Positions 36,317 through 45,830 of a stretch of 64,000 nt of DNA are shown here, one piece after another. Position 1 is the first letter of the stretch, and every line of letters begins with the position of its first letter. The position numbers and the translations under genes were made by a program. The stretch comes from CAKUIA01 sp044433115 (GTDB taxonomy: Bacteria; Verrucomicrobiota; Verrucomicrobiia; Opitutales; Intestinicryptomonadaceae), in contig JAWXTY010000007.1 in NCBI GenBank assembly GCA_044433115.1, positions 1-64,000 of the forward strand, written 5' to 3'. The notes under the pieces were generated by a model. That model had not been told where the DNA came from. It worked only from the letters and a program-made list of their open reading frames with translations, and did no database searches.

Positions 36317-37926
36317 TGGAAGTAAAAAGCGTTTTAATCCTATCAGCTGGCTTTGGCACAAGGCTTGAGTCTTTGACTAAAATAAGCCCTAAGCCCCTGC
36401 TCTACCTAAAGGGCAAACGCCACATTGAGAATATTTTAGACAAGCTCATTGCTCTTGGCTTCGAGAAAATCATTATAAACACACACCACTTGCCTGAAAA
36501 GTTCGAAGAAGCTTTCCCTAATTCTGAATATAGGAGAGCTAAGCTAATCTTCTCGAAAGAAGAGAGCATTTTAGATACAGGTGGAGCTATAAAAAATATC
36601 CTTAAAAATAATATCATAAGCGAAAACGAGCCACTTCTTGTCTATAATGGCGATATACTCTACGAAGGCGAGCTTGATAAATTTATAAGTTACAATGACT
36701 TAAACGAGCCTACAAAGCTCTTAGTCCTAGACGACTGTGCAAACAAGAACATTGCACTACAAGGCGAAAATATAGTTGACTTGCGTTTTAAAACTGGGGC
36801 AAAACACGAGAAGCTTGCAGGCTTTGCAGGGATATTTATAGCAAATCAAGACTTTCTCAACCTCTGCGAAAACTATACTATAGATAAATTTTCAACTGTA
36901 GACATTTTCTTAGAGCTACTAAAAAATGACAAAGCTCTAAAATACGAGCTTGGTAATTCCACAAAATGGTCTGACATAGGAACTTATAGCGACTATATTA
37001 ATTGCCAACTCGAAGATAGAATTTTAAACAAAGCCTATCTTGAAGCCCTTGAAATTGACGATATTAAGATTATAGAAAAAGGAGCTTCTGATAGAAAATT
37101 CTTTAGACTAAGGACTAAATATAAAGCCCTCATCGCCTGCGTCTACAAAGAGGAAAAGTGGGAAAACTGCATATATGCCACCCTTGCCTCTTGGCTAGAA
37201 GAAAGAGGAATTAGCGTGCCTCACATAGAGCTATTTTGCCCTCAAAACAAAGTTATAATTATGCAGGATTGCTCTGACTTAGATTTACTCGAGCTAAGCA
37301 AAGAAATTCCAGAAGAAGCTATACTTCGTTTATACAAAAAATGCTTTAAAGAGCTTAAAAAGTTACACGCTATAAAGGACTTGCCTGAAAGTATTTGTGA
37401 TGGATTTTCGCACGAGCTTTACGCTTGGGAACAAGATTATTTTAGGGAAAATTTTGTGGAAAATTTCTGCAAAAAAACATCTATACTAGACCAAGTGGAA
37501 CTTAGAAATCTCGCCCAAGAATTGCTCGATACGCACCTAGCCCTAGTTCATAGAGATTTTCAGTCTCAAAACATTATGCTTTGCGATAAGTCATTGTATT
37601 TCATAGACTTTCAAGGAATGCGTAAGGGTAATAAATATTACGATTTAGCTTCGATAATTTTTGATAGCTACACTGATTTCTCCTTAGAATTTAGAGAAAA
37701 GCTCTTCGATGTATCTGGCTATAAAGACAGAGAAATTTTCTATAAAGCATCTTGCCAACGACTTATGCAAGCACTCGGAGCATATTGCTTTTTATCTATG
37801 AAAAAGGGCAAAAAAGAATACGCTCAATATATCCCTAAAGCCCTTGAATTACTAAAATATTGTACTAAAAAAGCCTCGATAAAATCGCTAATAAAGCAAT
37901 TAGAAGAATGCGAAACCATCGATTAA
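36316..37926 (+). CDS. MurU-like nucleotidyltransferase fused to an AmgK-like sugar kinase
   Basis: A 536-residue fusion. Residues about 1-235 are a sugar-1-phosphate nucleotidyltransferase (LSAGFGTRLESLTKISPKPL, VYNGDILYE). Residues about 245-536 are an aminoglycoside-phosphotransferase-fold kinase (LVHRDFQSQNIML as the catalytic loop, YFIDFQGM as the metal-binding aspartate). In Pseudomonas separate AmgK (MurNAc/GlcNAc anomeric kinase) and MurU (MurNAc-1-P uridylyltransferase) feed recycled cell-wall sugar to UDP-MurNAc; here one chain could do both. Substrate is inferred. The start is GTG and overlaps the upstream stop by one base. Confidence 0.82.
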   Translation: MEVKSVLILSAGFGTRLESLTKISPKPLLYLKGKRHIENILDKLIALGFEKIIINTHHLPEKFEEAFPNSEYRRAKLIFSKEESILDTGGAIKNILKNNIISENEPLLVYNGDILYEGELDKFISYNDLNEPTKLLVLDDCANKNIALQGENIVDLRFKTGAKHEKLAGFAGIFIANQDFLNLCENYTIDKFSTVDIFLELLKNDKALKYELGNSTKWSDIGTYSDYINCQLEDRILNKAYLEALEIDDIKIIEKGASDRKFFRLRTKYKALIACVYKEEKWENCIYATLASWLEERGISVPHIELFCPQNKVIIMQDCSDLDLLELSKEIPEEAILRLYKKCFKELKKLHAIKDLPESICDGFSHELYAWEQDYFRENFVENFCKKTSILDQVELRNLAQELLDTHLALVHRDFQSQNIMLCDKSLYFIDFQGMRKGNKYYDLASIIFDSYTDFSLEFREKLFDVSGYKDREIFYKASCQRLMQALGAYCFLSMKKGKKEYAQYIPKALELLKYCTKKASIKSLIKQLEECETID

Positions 37927-37928
37927 GC

Positions 37929-38819
37929 CTAATCTTTTTTAGCGTCTTTGTAAGCATCTAAGAGTTTTTCGTTATCTAATTGCGTGTAAATTTGAGTAGT
38001 CGACAAGTCGCTATGCCCAAGCATTTCTTGTATAGATATTAAATTTGCACCATTTTTTAGCAAATGCGTCGCAAAAGAGTGGCGTAGGCTATGAGGTTTT
38101 ACATTTTTTTCTATACCTGCTTTAAGGGCATAGCGTTTTAGATTAAACCAAAAGCTCTTGCGAGACAAAGCTTTACCTCGTTTGCTTATAAAAATTTCGT
38201 CGCAAAGAATTTTAGGAGCAAGAGGGCGAGTGTGTCCCAAATAGTCAATCAAGGCATTCCTAGCATCTGTGCCAAAGGGAACTAATCGAACTTTCGAGCC
38301 TTTGCCTTTGATACGCAAAAAGTTTTCTTCAAAATTTATATCACTTGCCTTTAATCCACATAACTCACTGACACGCAAGCCACTTGAATACATAATCTCA
38401 AGCATAGCCTTGTCTCGCTGCCCCTCAAAAGTGGTGGAGTCAATCACATCTAAAAGCTTATCGATTTCTTGCACTTCTAAAAAAGATGGGCTTTGCCTTT
38501 TAATCTTTGGGCGAAGTATAAATTGGCTTAAATCCTTTGTCCACTTTTGCTCTTCTACCATATATATAGAAAAACTTTTCAAAGCACTAAGCTTTCTCGC
38601 TTGGCTACTTGCCTTGATTTCCTGAGAAATTTCGCCCAGCCAAATATATATAGCGTCGACGTCAAGCTCCTCGAAACTCTTTAAGCCATTCTGCTCTAAA
38701 AATCCTGCAAACAACTGCATATCCTTAAGATAGGACTCCACAGTATTTTTACTCAAAGCAAGCTGTAGCTTCAAATAGTCGCCAAATTCTATCAGCTCAG
38801 ACTTAAACGCCTCTAGCAT
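37929..38819 (-). CDS. Tyrosine recombinase, XerC/XerD-like
   Basis: A 296-residue site-specific recombinase. An N-terminal SAM-like DNA-binding domain (about 1-100) precedes the catalytic domain with Arg in SSGLRVSELCGL, Lys in IKGKGSKVRLVPFG, His-x-x-Arg in PHSLRHSFATHLLKNGAN, His in MLGHSDLSTTQIYTQL and the Tyr nucleophile in IYTQ. Size and motifs fit the housekeeping Xer proteins that resolve chromosome dimers; XerC and XerD cannot be separated here. Last gene of purH-LysM-rmuC-meaB-xer. Confidence 0.9.
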   Translation of the reverse strand: MLEAFKSELIEFGDYLKLQLALSKNTVESYLKDMQLFAGFLEQNGLKSFEELDVDAIYIWLGEISQEIKASSQARKLSALKSFSIYMVEEQKWTKDLSQFILRPKIKRQSPSFLEVQEIDKLLDVIDSTTFEGQRDKAMLEIMYSSGLRVSELCGLKASDINFEENFLRIKGKGSKVRLVPFGTDARNALIDYLGHTRPLAPKILCDEIFISKRGKALSRKSFWFNLKRYALKAGIEKNVKPHSLRHSFATHLLKNGANLISIQEMLGHSDLSTTQIYTQLDNEKLLDAYKDAKKD

Positions 38820-38822
38820 AAC

Positions 38823-39956
38823 TTAAGCCTTATCTTTATAAGCTTTAAGCAAGTTTTGTACAGCCAATGTAACTGGCATAGGTGATTTTTGCACCTCTTG
38901 GCAATAGTCCTCAAAGAGATTATTGAGGCTTTCATTGCCATAAAAATCCCTCAAAAGCTCTTCTTCTAAAACAGTTTGCAACCACTCTTTCTTTTGAAGA
39001 GAGCGTCGCTTTTCAAAGAAATTAGTTTGTGCCATCTTTTCCTTAAACTGCATCATCAGCTCCCAAGCCTTATCTATAGACTTCTTTTCGAGTGCTGAAC
39101 AAGTCTCGCAAAATGGCAACCAATTCGGAGTTGGGCTATTCAAAAAGTAAAGCACACCCTTTAATTCTGCCATTTTCATCATAGATTTCTCTACCATATT
39201 GCCATCGCACTTATTTACCAAAATACCATCTGCAAGCTCGATAACTCCCTTTTTTATGCCTTGCAAGTCGTCGCCTTGAGCAGCTAGTTGAATTAGCAAA
39301 AAGAAGTCAGACATCGAACGCACTGTAACCTCGCTTTGCCCAACACCAACTGTCTCAATTAAAATCACATCAAAGCCTGCAGCCTCACAAAGAAGTATAG
39401 TCTCCCTGCTCTTTCTAGCTACGCCCCCCAAAGTTCCACCAGATGGCGAAGGGCGAATAAAGGCATTTTTATCCCTAGAAAGCTCTTCCATTCTAGTCTT
39501 ATCGCCAAGTATGCTACCTCCAGTAATACTACTAGATGGGTCGACTGCAATTACCGCAACTTTCTTGCCTATAGAAGTTAAGTACTTTCCAAAAGCCTCG
39601 ATAAATGTAGATTTGCCTGCCCCTGGTACACCTGTAATACCTATGCGAAAAGACTTGCCAGAATGAGGCAAAATCTCTGCTAAAAGCTCTTGAGCAAGCT
39701 TAATATGCTCTGCATTATTGCTTTCTACCAGCGTTATAGCCCTACCTAAAATACTCCTATTAGAAGCCAAGATACCTTCCTTTAAGTCGCTTATGCTCAA
39801 ATCCTTACGCCTCTTTGGCAGTGTGCGTATATTGTCGTTTTTATTAGACTTATAAGCTAAGCCATCGTGCATAATATCCACACCCTTCATAACTTGGGTT
39901 GTAAATAAATTTCTATCTGCATTTTCAGGAAACCATTCTAAATCTCTAGTATTCAT
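38823..39956 (-). CDS. meaB: MeaB/ArgK-type G3E GTPase (methylmalonyl-CoA mutase chaperone)
   Basis: A 377-residue P-loop GTPase of the MeaB family, which protects and reloads B12-dependent acyl-CoA mutases. Walker A GITGVPGAGKSTFIEAFG, VIAVDPSSSITGGSILGDKT, the switch region SPSGGTLGGVARKSRE, ETVGVGQSEVTV and base-specificity motif NKCDG are all present. No mutase gene is in the window. It sits between rmuC (4 bp) and the recombinase gene (3 bp). Confidence 0.92.
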   Translation of the reverse strand: MNTRDLEWFPENADRNLFTTQVMKGVDIMHDGLAYKSNKNDNIRTLPKRRKDLSISDLKEGILASNRSILGRAITLVESNNAEHIKLAQELLAEILPHSGKSFRIGITGVPGAGKSTFIEAFGKYLTSIGKKVAVIAVDPSSSITGGSILGDKTRMEELSRDKNAFIRPSPSGGTLGGVARKSRETILLCEAAGFDVILIETVGVGQSEVTVRSMSDFFLLIQLAAQGDDLQGIKKGVIELADGILVNKCDGNMVEKSMMKMAELKGVLYFLNSPTPNWLPFCETCSALEKKSIDKAWELMMQFKEKMAQTNFFEKRRSLQKKEWLQTVLEEELLRDFYGNESLNNLFEDYCQEVQKSPMPVTLAVQNLLKAYKDKA

Positions 39957-39960
39957 AGTC

Positions 39961-41256
39961 TTATAAATCCGTATCTATTTGTATTTTAGCCTTAATTTTC
40001 GCCCCTAAAGCCTCTAATCTTCGAGCAGTACCAATTATATCCTGATTGGAGCCTGAAAGCAAATTATCTATATAATCATATTTAGTTTGCAAGGTATTAA
40101 TACTTTGCCTTAGCTCTTGGAACTTCTTCAAGAAAGACGCAATTCTATCGTGCAAAAGCCCACCGAGCCTCGCAATTTCCATAGAATTTTTCTCTTGTTT
40201 ATCGACCCTCCACAAAAATTCTATAGTCTTTAATGCACTCAAAAGTGTAGATGGGCTAGCCAAAACTATCTTATTTGCATAGGCTAGTTCAAATAATTCA
40301 GGCAACTTAGTTGTAATCAAGGAAAATACCCCCTCTATAGGGATAAATATCAAAACAAATTCTGGCGTTTTTATACCCTCTAAGTCCTCATATTTCTTTT
40401 CAGACAAGCCCTTAATATGATTAGTCAAGGATAGCTTAATAGCCTTAAGTGCCGTATCTTGAGGAACTTCATCGTTTGCATATTTCAAATAGTCAACTAA
40501 ACTCACCTTTGAGTCTATAACTATAACTCGCTCTTTAGGCAACTTTAACAAAACGTCAGGTCTTAGGTTATCGCCTGAGTCATTCTTTAGTGAGTTTTGC
40601 TTAAAGAAATGCTCGCCCTCTAAAAATCCACAAGACTCAAGCATCTTTTCCAAAATCATTTCGCCCCAATCGCCTGCAGTCTTATTGCTACCTTTTAGAG
40701 CCTTTGCCAGCATATTTGCGTCGCCAGATACCTGTTTGTTAAGCTCGCCAAGATACTTAATTTGCTCGCTCAAACTTGCGTGTTTTTCAGTATTAGACTC
40801 AGTCATTCTCTCTAATTTCAAAGAAAATTCCTTTAAATCGCCCTTAAAAGGTTTTAATAGAGTTGAAATTCTATCTTGATTTTCCTCTGTAAATTTAGTC
40901 TTAGCTTCATTGAAAATTCTATTAGAGAGCAACTCAAAATCCTTTTGCATACGCTCAGAATTTTCTTGTGCTTGCTCCTTTAGATTGAGCTTTTCACGCT
41001 CTAAATAAATTTTTTCCTGCTCTAAAACTATAAAATTTTCAGAAAGCAACTTAAGCTCATTGCCAAGACTAAGCAGTTTAGCCTCCAAAGCAAGCTTTTC
41101 GCCTTGCAAAGCAATTTTCTCCCCTTGCAGAAAATTCAAAGAAGTATTTTTAGACGAAACTTCTCGCCCCAACTTAGAATTTCTATAAAGCAAAAATACA
41201 AGCAATCCTGCCAAGCTTATAATTAAAGATATTAAAACTATAAGTTCTGCAGTCAT
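39961..41256 (-). CDS. rmuC: RmuC-family DNA recombination protein
   Basis: A 431-residue RmuC protein, linked to limiting recombination at inverted repeats. One N-terminal transmembrane helix (ELIVLISLIISLAGLLVFLLY), a long coiled coil (about 25-150), then the RmuC nuclease-like domain with GNKxAGDWGEMILEKMLES-type text (KTAGDWGEMILEKMLESCGF), RPDVLLKLPKERVIVIDSKV (PD-D/E-x-K-like core) and VLIFIPIEGVFS. It directly abuts the LysM gene. The link to inverted repeats is notable given the many palindromes here. Confidence 0.9.
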   Translation of the reverse strand: MTAELIVLISLIISLAGLLVFLLYRNSKLGREVSSKNTSLNFLQGEKIALQGEKLALEAKLLSLGNELKLLSENFIVLEQEKIYLEREKLNLKEQAQENSERMQKDFELLSNRIFNEAKTKFTEENQDRISTLLKPFKGDLKEFSLKLERMTESNTEKHASLSEQIKYLGELNKQVSGDANMLAKALKGSNKTAGDWGEMILEKMLESCGFLEGEHFFKQNSLKNDSGDNLRPDVLLKLPKERVIVIDSKVSLVDYLKYANDEVPQDTALKAIKLSLTNHIKGLSEKKYEDLEGIKTPEFVLIFIPIEGVFSLITTKLPELFELAYANKIVLASPSTLLSALKTIEFLWRVDKQEKNSMEIARLGGLLHDRIASFLKKFQELRQSINTLQTKYDYIDNLLSGSNQDIIGTARRLEALGAKIKAKIQIDTDL

Positions 41257-42171
41257 CTATCTTGGTATCCTCAAAACCTGCCCAACTTTGAGCTTTTCAG
41301 GGTGCGACAAGGTTGCAGTGTTGTATCTATAAATCTCATTCCATCTAGCTGAAGTTCCATAAACCTTTCGGCTTATTGTACTTAGAGTATCGCCAGCCTT
41401 GACAGTATAAGTAGAAGGAATATCCCTTTGAACTGTTGGACTTCGCAATTCCTCCACACTTCTTGCTATACGCCTTTGACTTGTTGAAGTGCTTGCAGGT
41501 GTTGTAGTAGCAGTAGGTGCTGAATTTGCAGTAGATGCTGAAGGTGTTGAACTTCGAGAGCTTCGAGAGCTTGTTGTAGAGCTTCCTTGAGCATTGGAAG
41601 TAGTTGCTGATGTTGAACTAGCAACTCTTGCTTCGAGAGCCTTAATAGTAGATATATAACTAACTGTGTTTTGCTTAAGCTCATAATTTTCCTGTTTAAG
41701 CTTTGCAACAGCACCTTCTAAAGCAGAATTATCCTCATAAGGACTTTGAGGAAGAGAAACTATCATAGTTTTTTGTGCAGTTTCAATCATCTGTTTTACA
41801 TTTGGAATTAGAGGAGAATGTGGATCTAAAACAGATTGCATCTCGATAAATTTCCTAAAGTAATAGATTGCATAGACACAGTCCTTTAGCTTAAATAGAT
41901 AAATTCTGCCAGCTTCTAAGTGAGACTGAGGGCAATCTCTACGCTCGTCTATAAGCCTTAAAAATGCCTTTAATGCAGAATTGTAATCGCCTCTGGCAAG
42001 TTGAGCTTGCCCTGCTTTATACAAAGCTTCGTCTTGTTCTTTAATAGAGGAGCTTGGTTGTTTTTCGCAAGCTCCCACAAAAAGCAAGTATAACGCAGAC
42101 ATAAGTGCCACAACGAGATATATAAATAATTTCTCGCCTACTTGTTTTTTATATCCACGTACTCTTGCCAT
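41257..42171 (-). CDS. LysM-domain lipoprotein with TPR-like region
   Basis: A 304-residue envelope protein: N-terminal hydrophobic signal with lipobox VGAC near residue 34, a TPR-like part (about 45-115), a Ser/Thr/Ala-rich linker (about 170-225) and a C-terminal LysM domain (YTVKAGDTLSTISRKVYGTS ... LKVGQVLRIPR) for peptidoglycan binding. It lies 3 bp from purH and abuts rmuC. Specific role unknown. Confidence 0.85.
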   Translation of the reverse strand: MARVRGYKKQVGEKLFIYLVVALMSALYLLFVGACEKQPSSSIKEQDEALYKAGQAQLARGDYNSALKAFLRLIDERRDCPQSHLEAGRIYLFKLKDCVYAIYYFRKFIEMQSVLDPHSPLIPNVKQMIETAQKTMIVSLPQSPYEDNSALEGAVAKLKQENYELKQNTVSYISTIKALEARVASSTSATTSNAQGSSTTSSRSSRSSTPSASTANSAPTATTTPASTSTSQRRIARSVEELRSPTVQRDIPSTYTVKAGDTLSTISRKVYGTSARWNEIYRYNTATLSHPEKLKVGQVLRIPR

Positions 42172-42174
42172 TAA

Positions 42175-43719
42175 TTAGTGCTTAAAGTGGCGTACACCTG
42201 TAAATACCATTGCCATATTGCTAGCGTCTGCAGCTTCGATAACTTCAGCGTCTCTAACAGAGCCACCTGGTTGAATAGCAGCAGTTGCCCCCGATTGAGC
42301 AGCAGCAATCAAGCCATCAGCAAATGGGAAAAATGCGTCAGAAGCAATTACAGAACCTTCCAAAGACAACTTAGCCTCGCCAGCCTTCCAAACAGCTATT
42401 TGAGAACTATCTACTCTTGACATCTGCCCTGCCCCTATACCCAATGTACGCTCAGCATTAGCATAAACAATAGCATTGCTCTTTACGTGCTTAACAACTT
42501 TCCAGCCGAACAATAAAGAAGCCCACTCAGCATCTGTAGGTTGCCTCTTAGTAACAACTTGCATATTCGCCTTTAGCTCTTGAATACTATCAGTAGCTTG
42601 AACGAGCATAGCACCAATAACTGACTTAAATTGAGTTTTGCACATATTTTCCTTAGAATACTTAGAAGTCATCAATCTCAAGTTCTTCTTTTTAGAGAAT
42701 ATTTCTAGTGCAGTTTCGTCGAAAGATGGAGCAATGATAACTTCGCAAAATATCTTAGAAATAATTTCTGCCAATGCACCATCTAATTCCTTATTTACAA
42801 CAATTATGCCACCAAAAGGTGCTTGCATATCTGTAGCATAAGCTTGTTCCCACGCTTGAACTAGAGTGTCAGCTGAGGCAACGCCACAAGGATTTGTGTG
42901 CTTTAAGATTGCTAAAGTTGGGCGACTTGCGTCAAATTCAGAAATCAATTCAACAGCAGCACTAATATCTATAATATTGTTATAAGAAAGTTCCTTGCCT
43001 TGTAATTGAGTGAACATTTCACTAAATTCTTTGCCATATAAAGCTGCATATTGGTGAGGATTTTCGCCATAACGCATACTTTGAAGCATAGGCATTGCAA
43101 TATTCATTTGCTGTGGCAATTCTTCGCCAACAAAGTTTTGGTGCAAATATGTACTAATAGCTGTATCGTATGCAGCAGTCTTTTTATATACCTTTAATGC
43201 TAGTTCTTTTCTTAGAGAACTTAGGGTAGCTTCATCAGCTTCCATAGCTTCTAAAACCTTGTTATAATCTGCACTATCGCATACTACAGTTACGCTATTG
43301 TGGTTTTTAGCTGCAGACCTCAACATAGAAGGTCCACCTATATCTATATTTTCTATAGCTTCTGCTAAAGTACAATCAGGCTTTGCAACAGTGCTTTCAA
43401 AAGGGTATAAGTTAACAACAACCATATCAATCATCTCAATATCATTGTCCCTAGCTTGTTGCATATGCTCTGGGTTAGAACGCATACATAGCAAACCTCC
43501 GTGGATTTTTGGGTGTAAAGTTTTAACTCTACCGTCCATCATTTCAGGGAAGTGCGTGTGTTCGCTAACTTCTGTTACAGGTATACCAGCTTTAGCTAAC
43601 ATAGTAGCTGTGCCTCCTGTAGACAAAATTTTATAGTTGTGCTTTTGCACTAACTCGCTCGCAAATTCTAGTAGACCAGATTTATCACTAACTGACATTA
43701 AAGCTATTCTTTTTTCCAT
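42175..43719 (-). CDS. purH: Bifunctional AICAR transformylase/IMP cyclohydrolase
   Basis: It performs the last two steps of purine synthesis to IMP. I start at MEKRIALMSVSDK (514 residues), because AAGGA stands 3 nt upstream; a further in-frame ATG at 43734 has no ribosome-binding site. Visible: SVSDKSGLLEFA, the cyclohydrolase STGGTATMLAKAGIPVTEVSE and GRVKTLHPKIHGGLL, and transformylase motifs ILKHTNPCGVA, RYGENPHQ and DAFFPFADG. First gene of a five-gene unit. Confidence 0.95.
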   Translation of the reverse strand: MEKRIALMSVSDKSGLLEFASELVQKHNYKILSTGGTATMLAKAGIPVTEVSEHTHFPEMMDGRVKTLHPKIHGGLLCMRSNPEHMQQARDNDIEMIDMVVVNLYPFESTVAKPDCTLAEAIENIDIGGPSMLRSAAKNHNSVTVVCDSADYNKVLEAMEADEATLSSLRKELALKVYKKTAAYDTAISTYLHQNFVGEELPQQMNIAMPMLQSMRYGENPHQYAALYGKEFSEMFTQLQGKELSYNNIIDISAAVELISEFDASRPTLAILKHTNPCGVASADTLVQAWEQAYATDMQAPFGGIIVVNKELDGALAEIISKIFCEVIIAPSFDETALEIFSKKKNLRLMTSKYSKENMCKTQFKSVIGAMLVQATDSIQELKANMQVVTKRQPTDAEWASLLFGWKVVKHVKSNAIVYANAERTLGIGAGQMSRVDSSQIAVWKAGEAKLSLEGSVIASDAFFPFADGLIAAAQSGATAAIQPGGSVRDAEVIEAADASNMAMVFTGVRHFKH

Positions 43720-43789
43720 AGTCCTTATTATCATAAATTATGCCCCAACATTTCAAGCATATTTTACAAAAATTTACTTAAAAATGCTT

Positions 43790-45508
43790 TTAAAAATGAA
43801 ATTCCGACACTTTTGCTTTCAATTCTCTTGCACTTTGCATAAGACTTTCGTTTTCTGCTCTAAAATTTGATATATTTGAACCAATTTCTTCGCCATCATT
43901 ACTTAAACTTATCATAGATGCCGACAAATTGTGAGCTTCTTTAAATTGCTCTGAAATAATTGAAGATAAACTCTCAAAACCTTGCAATAAAAGATTTACG
44001 CCCCTTACAATCTCGCCAAGATTTCCTGCTAGTATTGATAGGGAATGATTTGTATCTTGCATTTTCATACTAAACTTTGCCATATCGCCTAAATCTGCAT
44101 TTAAAGTGTCTTGTAAATCTATAGCAGATAAGGTTATGCTTTCTGTAAGTTTTTGAGTATCAGTCGCTACATTGTGTATTTCCTTAGATAACAAAGATAG
44201 AGCTAAGCCTTCTACGCCAACTTTTTCTGCCTCTATTGCTATGTTAAACGATACCAAATTTGCATTTTCACTTACCTTATTTATATCTAAAACTAAGGCT
44301 TTGATTTTAACTGCTAAACCACTGATAAATTCTAAGATGCTAGAAGTTTCTCTCGACGCTTTTGATAAATTTAAAATAGAACTTTTAAGCTTATTTAAAG
44401 ACTCATTTGCACTTTCTGAGGTTTTTAAAAACTCCATTAGCTCCCTTGAGGAATTTAGGGCTGTTATATTCAAGGAATTTGCAGAAAATACAATGGCATC
44501 ACTTTGTATAGTAGACTGCTTTACACTCAAATTTTGCTCTCGAATAGAATTTTCGACATCAAATAAAAGCTCTGAAGAATGCTTTGAAATTTCGCCAACT
44601 TTATCACTTAAACTCTTTGTGCGTTGTAGGTTTTTATTTAGACGATTTATATATTGTAATACGTCCATTTCAAGGGCATTCATTTGAGTAAATACAGCTT
44701 TTGAATCGAAAGACAACATTCTAAAAGTATACTTTGCCTCAGTTAGATTGCCTCGTTTAAGTTGCTCTAAGACACGTTGGAGGATATTTAAATCTCTGGA
44801 GAAAAAGCTTATGATGTAGAATAAAATAGCACTAATAAGTATAGAGATGAAGATTGAGAAGTAAATGAGGTTATAAATGTGGTACTGCTCGTAAGTTTCG
44901 AGATAAGAAGATAGCTCTAAACTTTGGTTTTGTACATCAAAATTAACACCGATGAGCCAATTAAAATCTGGGACAAAAGAATACATAGTAAAGAGCTTTG
45001 GGTTGTCTTTATAAGTTCTAATAGAATTTAAATCGCCATTATTTTTTTTAACATTTTTAGCACGAGCAAGGAGACTTAGAAAATCTCTATGTAAGTGCAT
45101 ATTTTCAGTAGTTTCAATTACAGTAGCTTCTCTAAGTTCTAAATTAGAGAAACGCATAACAGAAGTATCTTCATCAATAAGTTCGACTACCCAATAATAA
45201 AAATTTTTAGAGAATTTATCAGCATCTAAGAATTTTACAATATGCTTTTTTAGCTCATTAATTTTATTTTCTTTTTCGAGGAGTGTGTAATTACTATCTT
45301 TAATATCTTGATTAAGGATAGAACAGGCTTGTTTAAAGTTTTGTAAAAATTCTCTTGAGTTTTGAGTTATAGAGCGTTGAAAGAATTTAGATGTTTCATT
45401 TTCCAAAGTAGGTTTTTGATAAAGGAAATAAGCCAAAACAGCCACAATAGGAGTCAATATTGCAACTACTACTACAAAGAAGAGGAATTGTCTAAGAGAT
45501 AACTTCAC
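43790..45508 (-). CDS. Methyl-accepting chemotaxis-like sensor with divergent signalling tip
   Basis: A 572-residue membrane sensor: transmembrane helix 1 (about 8-30), an extracytoplasmic Cache-like domain (about 31-205, with DFNWLIGVNFDVQ), helix 2 (about 212-236), then a long coiled coil. The MCP hairpin tip reads NANLVSFNIAIEAEKVGVEGLA, recognisable but diverged from the near-invariant QTNLLALNAAIEAARAGE-type tip. No che genes are nearby. It may signal to a divergent partner or be non-chemotactic. Confidence 0.75.
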   Translation of the reverse strand: MKLSLRQFLFFVVVVAILTPIVAVLAYFLYQKPTLENETSKFFQRSITQNSREFLQNFKQACSILNQDIKDSNYTLLEKENKINELKKHIVKFLDADKFSKNFYYWVVELIDEDTSVMRFSNLELREATVIETTENMHLHRDFLSLLARAKNVKKNNGDLNSIRTYKDNPKLFTMYSFVPDFNWLIGVNFDVQNQSLELSSYLETYEQYHIYNLIYFSIFISILISAILFYIISFFSRDLNILQRVLEQLKRGNLTEAKYTFRMLSFDSKAVFTQMNALEMDVLQYINRLNKNLQRTKSLSDKVGEISKHSSELLFDVENSIREQNLSVKQSTIQSDAIVFSANSLNITALNSSRELMEFLKTSESANESLNKLKSSILNLSKASRETSSILEFISGLAVKIKALVLDINKVSENANLVSFNIAIEAEKVGVEGLALSLLSKEIHNVATDTQKLTESITLSAIDLQDTLNADLGDMAKFSMKMQDTNHSLSILAGNLGEIVRGVNLLLQGFESLSSIISEQFKEAHNLSASMISLSNDGEEIGSNISNFRAENESLMQSARELKAKVSEFHF

Positions 45509-45682
45509 AAGAAAGGATTAAAAAATTATTTTCCAAAGATAACAAAACAAATTAAAACAAAATAAACAAAAAGAGCAAGAGTTTTAATAAAAAACAACAA
45601 AAAAACAAAAGCGTCCCAAAAGATTTCAGAACACTTTTTTAAATAAACCATCAAGAGCAATGCCAGCCACCACAGCCAGCCA

Positions 45683-45830
45683 AAAATTTGCAACGCCAAA
45701 TTTTTGTAGGGGCTTCAAATTGCCCTTCAGACGAGTATTTGCTTTTGATTGAGGATTGAAGCGTATATTAATACGTGAAAGTCTCAATCAAAAGCAAAAC
45801 GGAGTATCAAGGGTAATTTCAAGCCCCTAC
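45683..45830. repeat. Family A foldback repeat (A3) overlapping the nadC stop
   Basis: A small hairpin (AAAAATTTG...CAAATTTTT) leads in. The arms GTAGGGGCTT (45706-45715) and AAGCCCCTAC (45821-45830) pair exactly; the inner arms TTTGCTTTTGATTGAG (45738-45753) and CTCAATCAAAAGCAAA (45783-45798) pair over 16 bp. The core CGTATATTAATACG is at 45762-45775. The right arm contains the nadC stop. The rest of 45509-45682 is A-rich with no recognised element. Confidence 0.85.
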
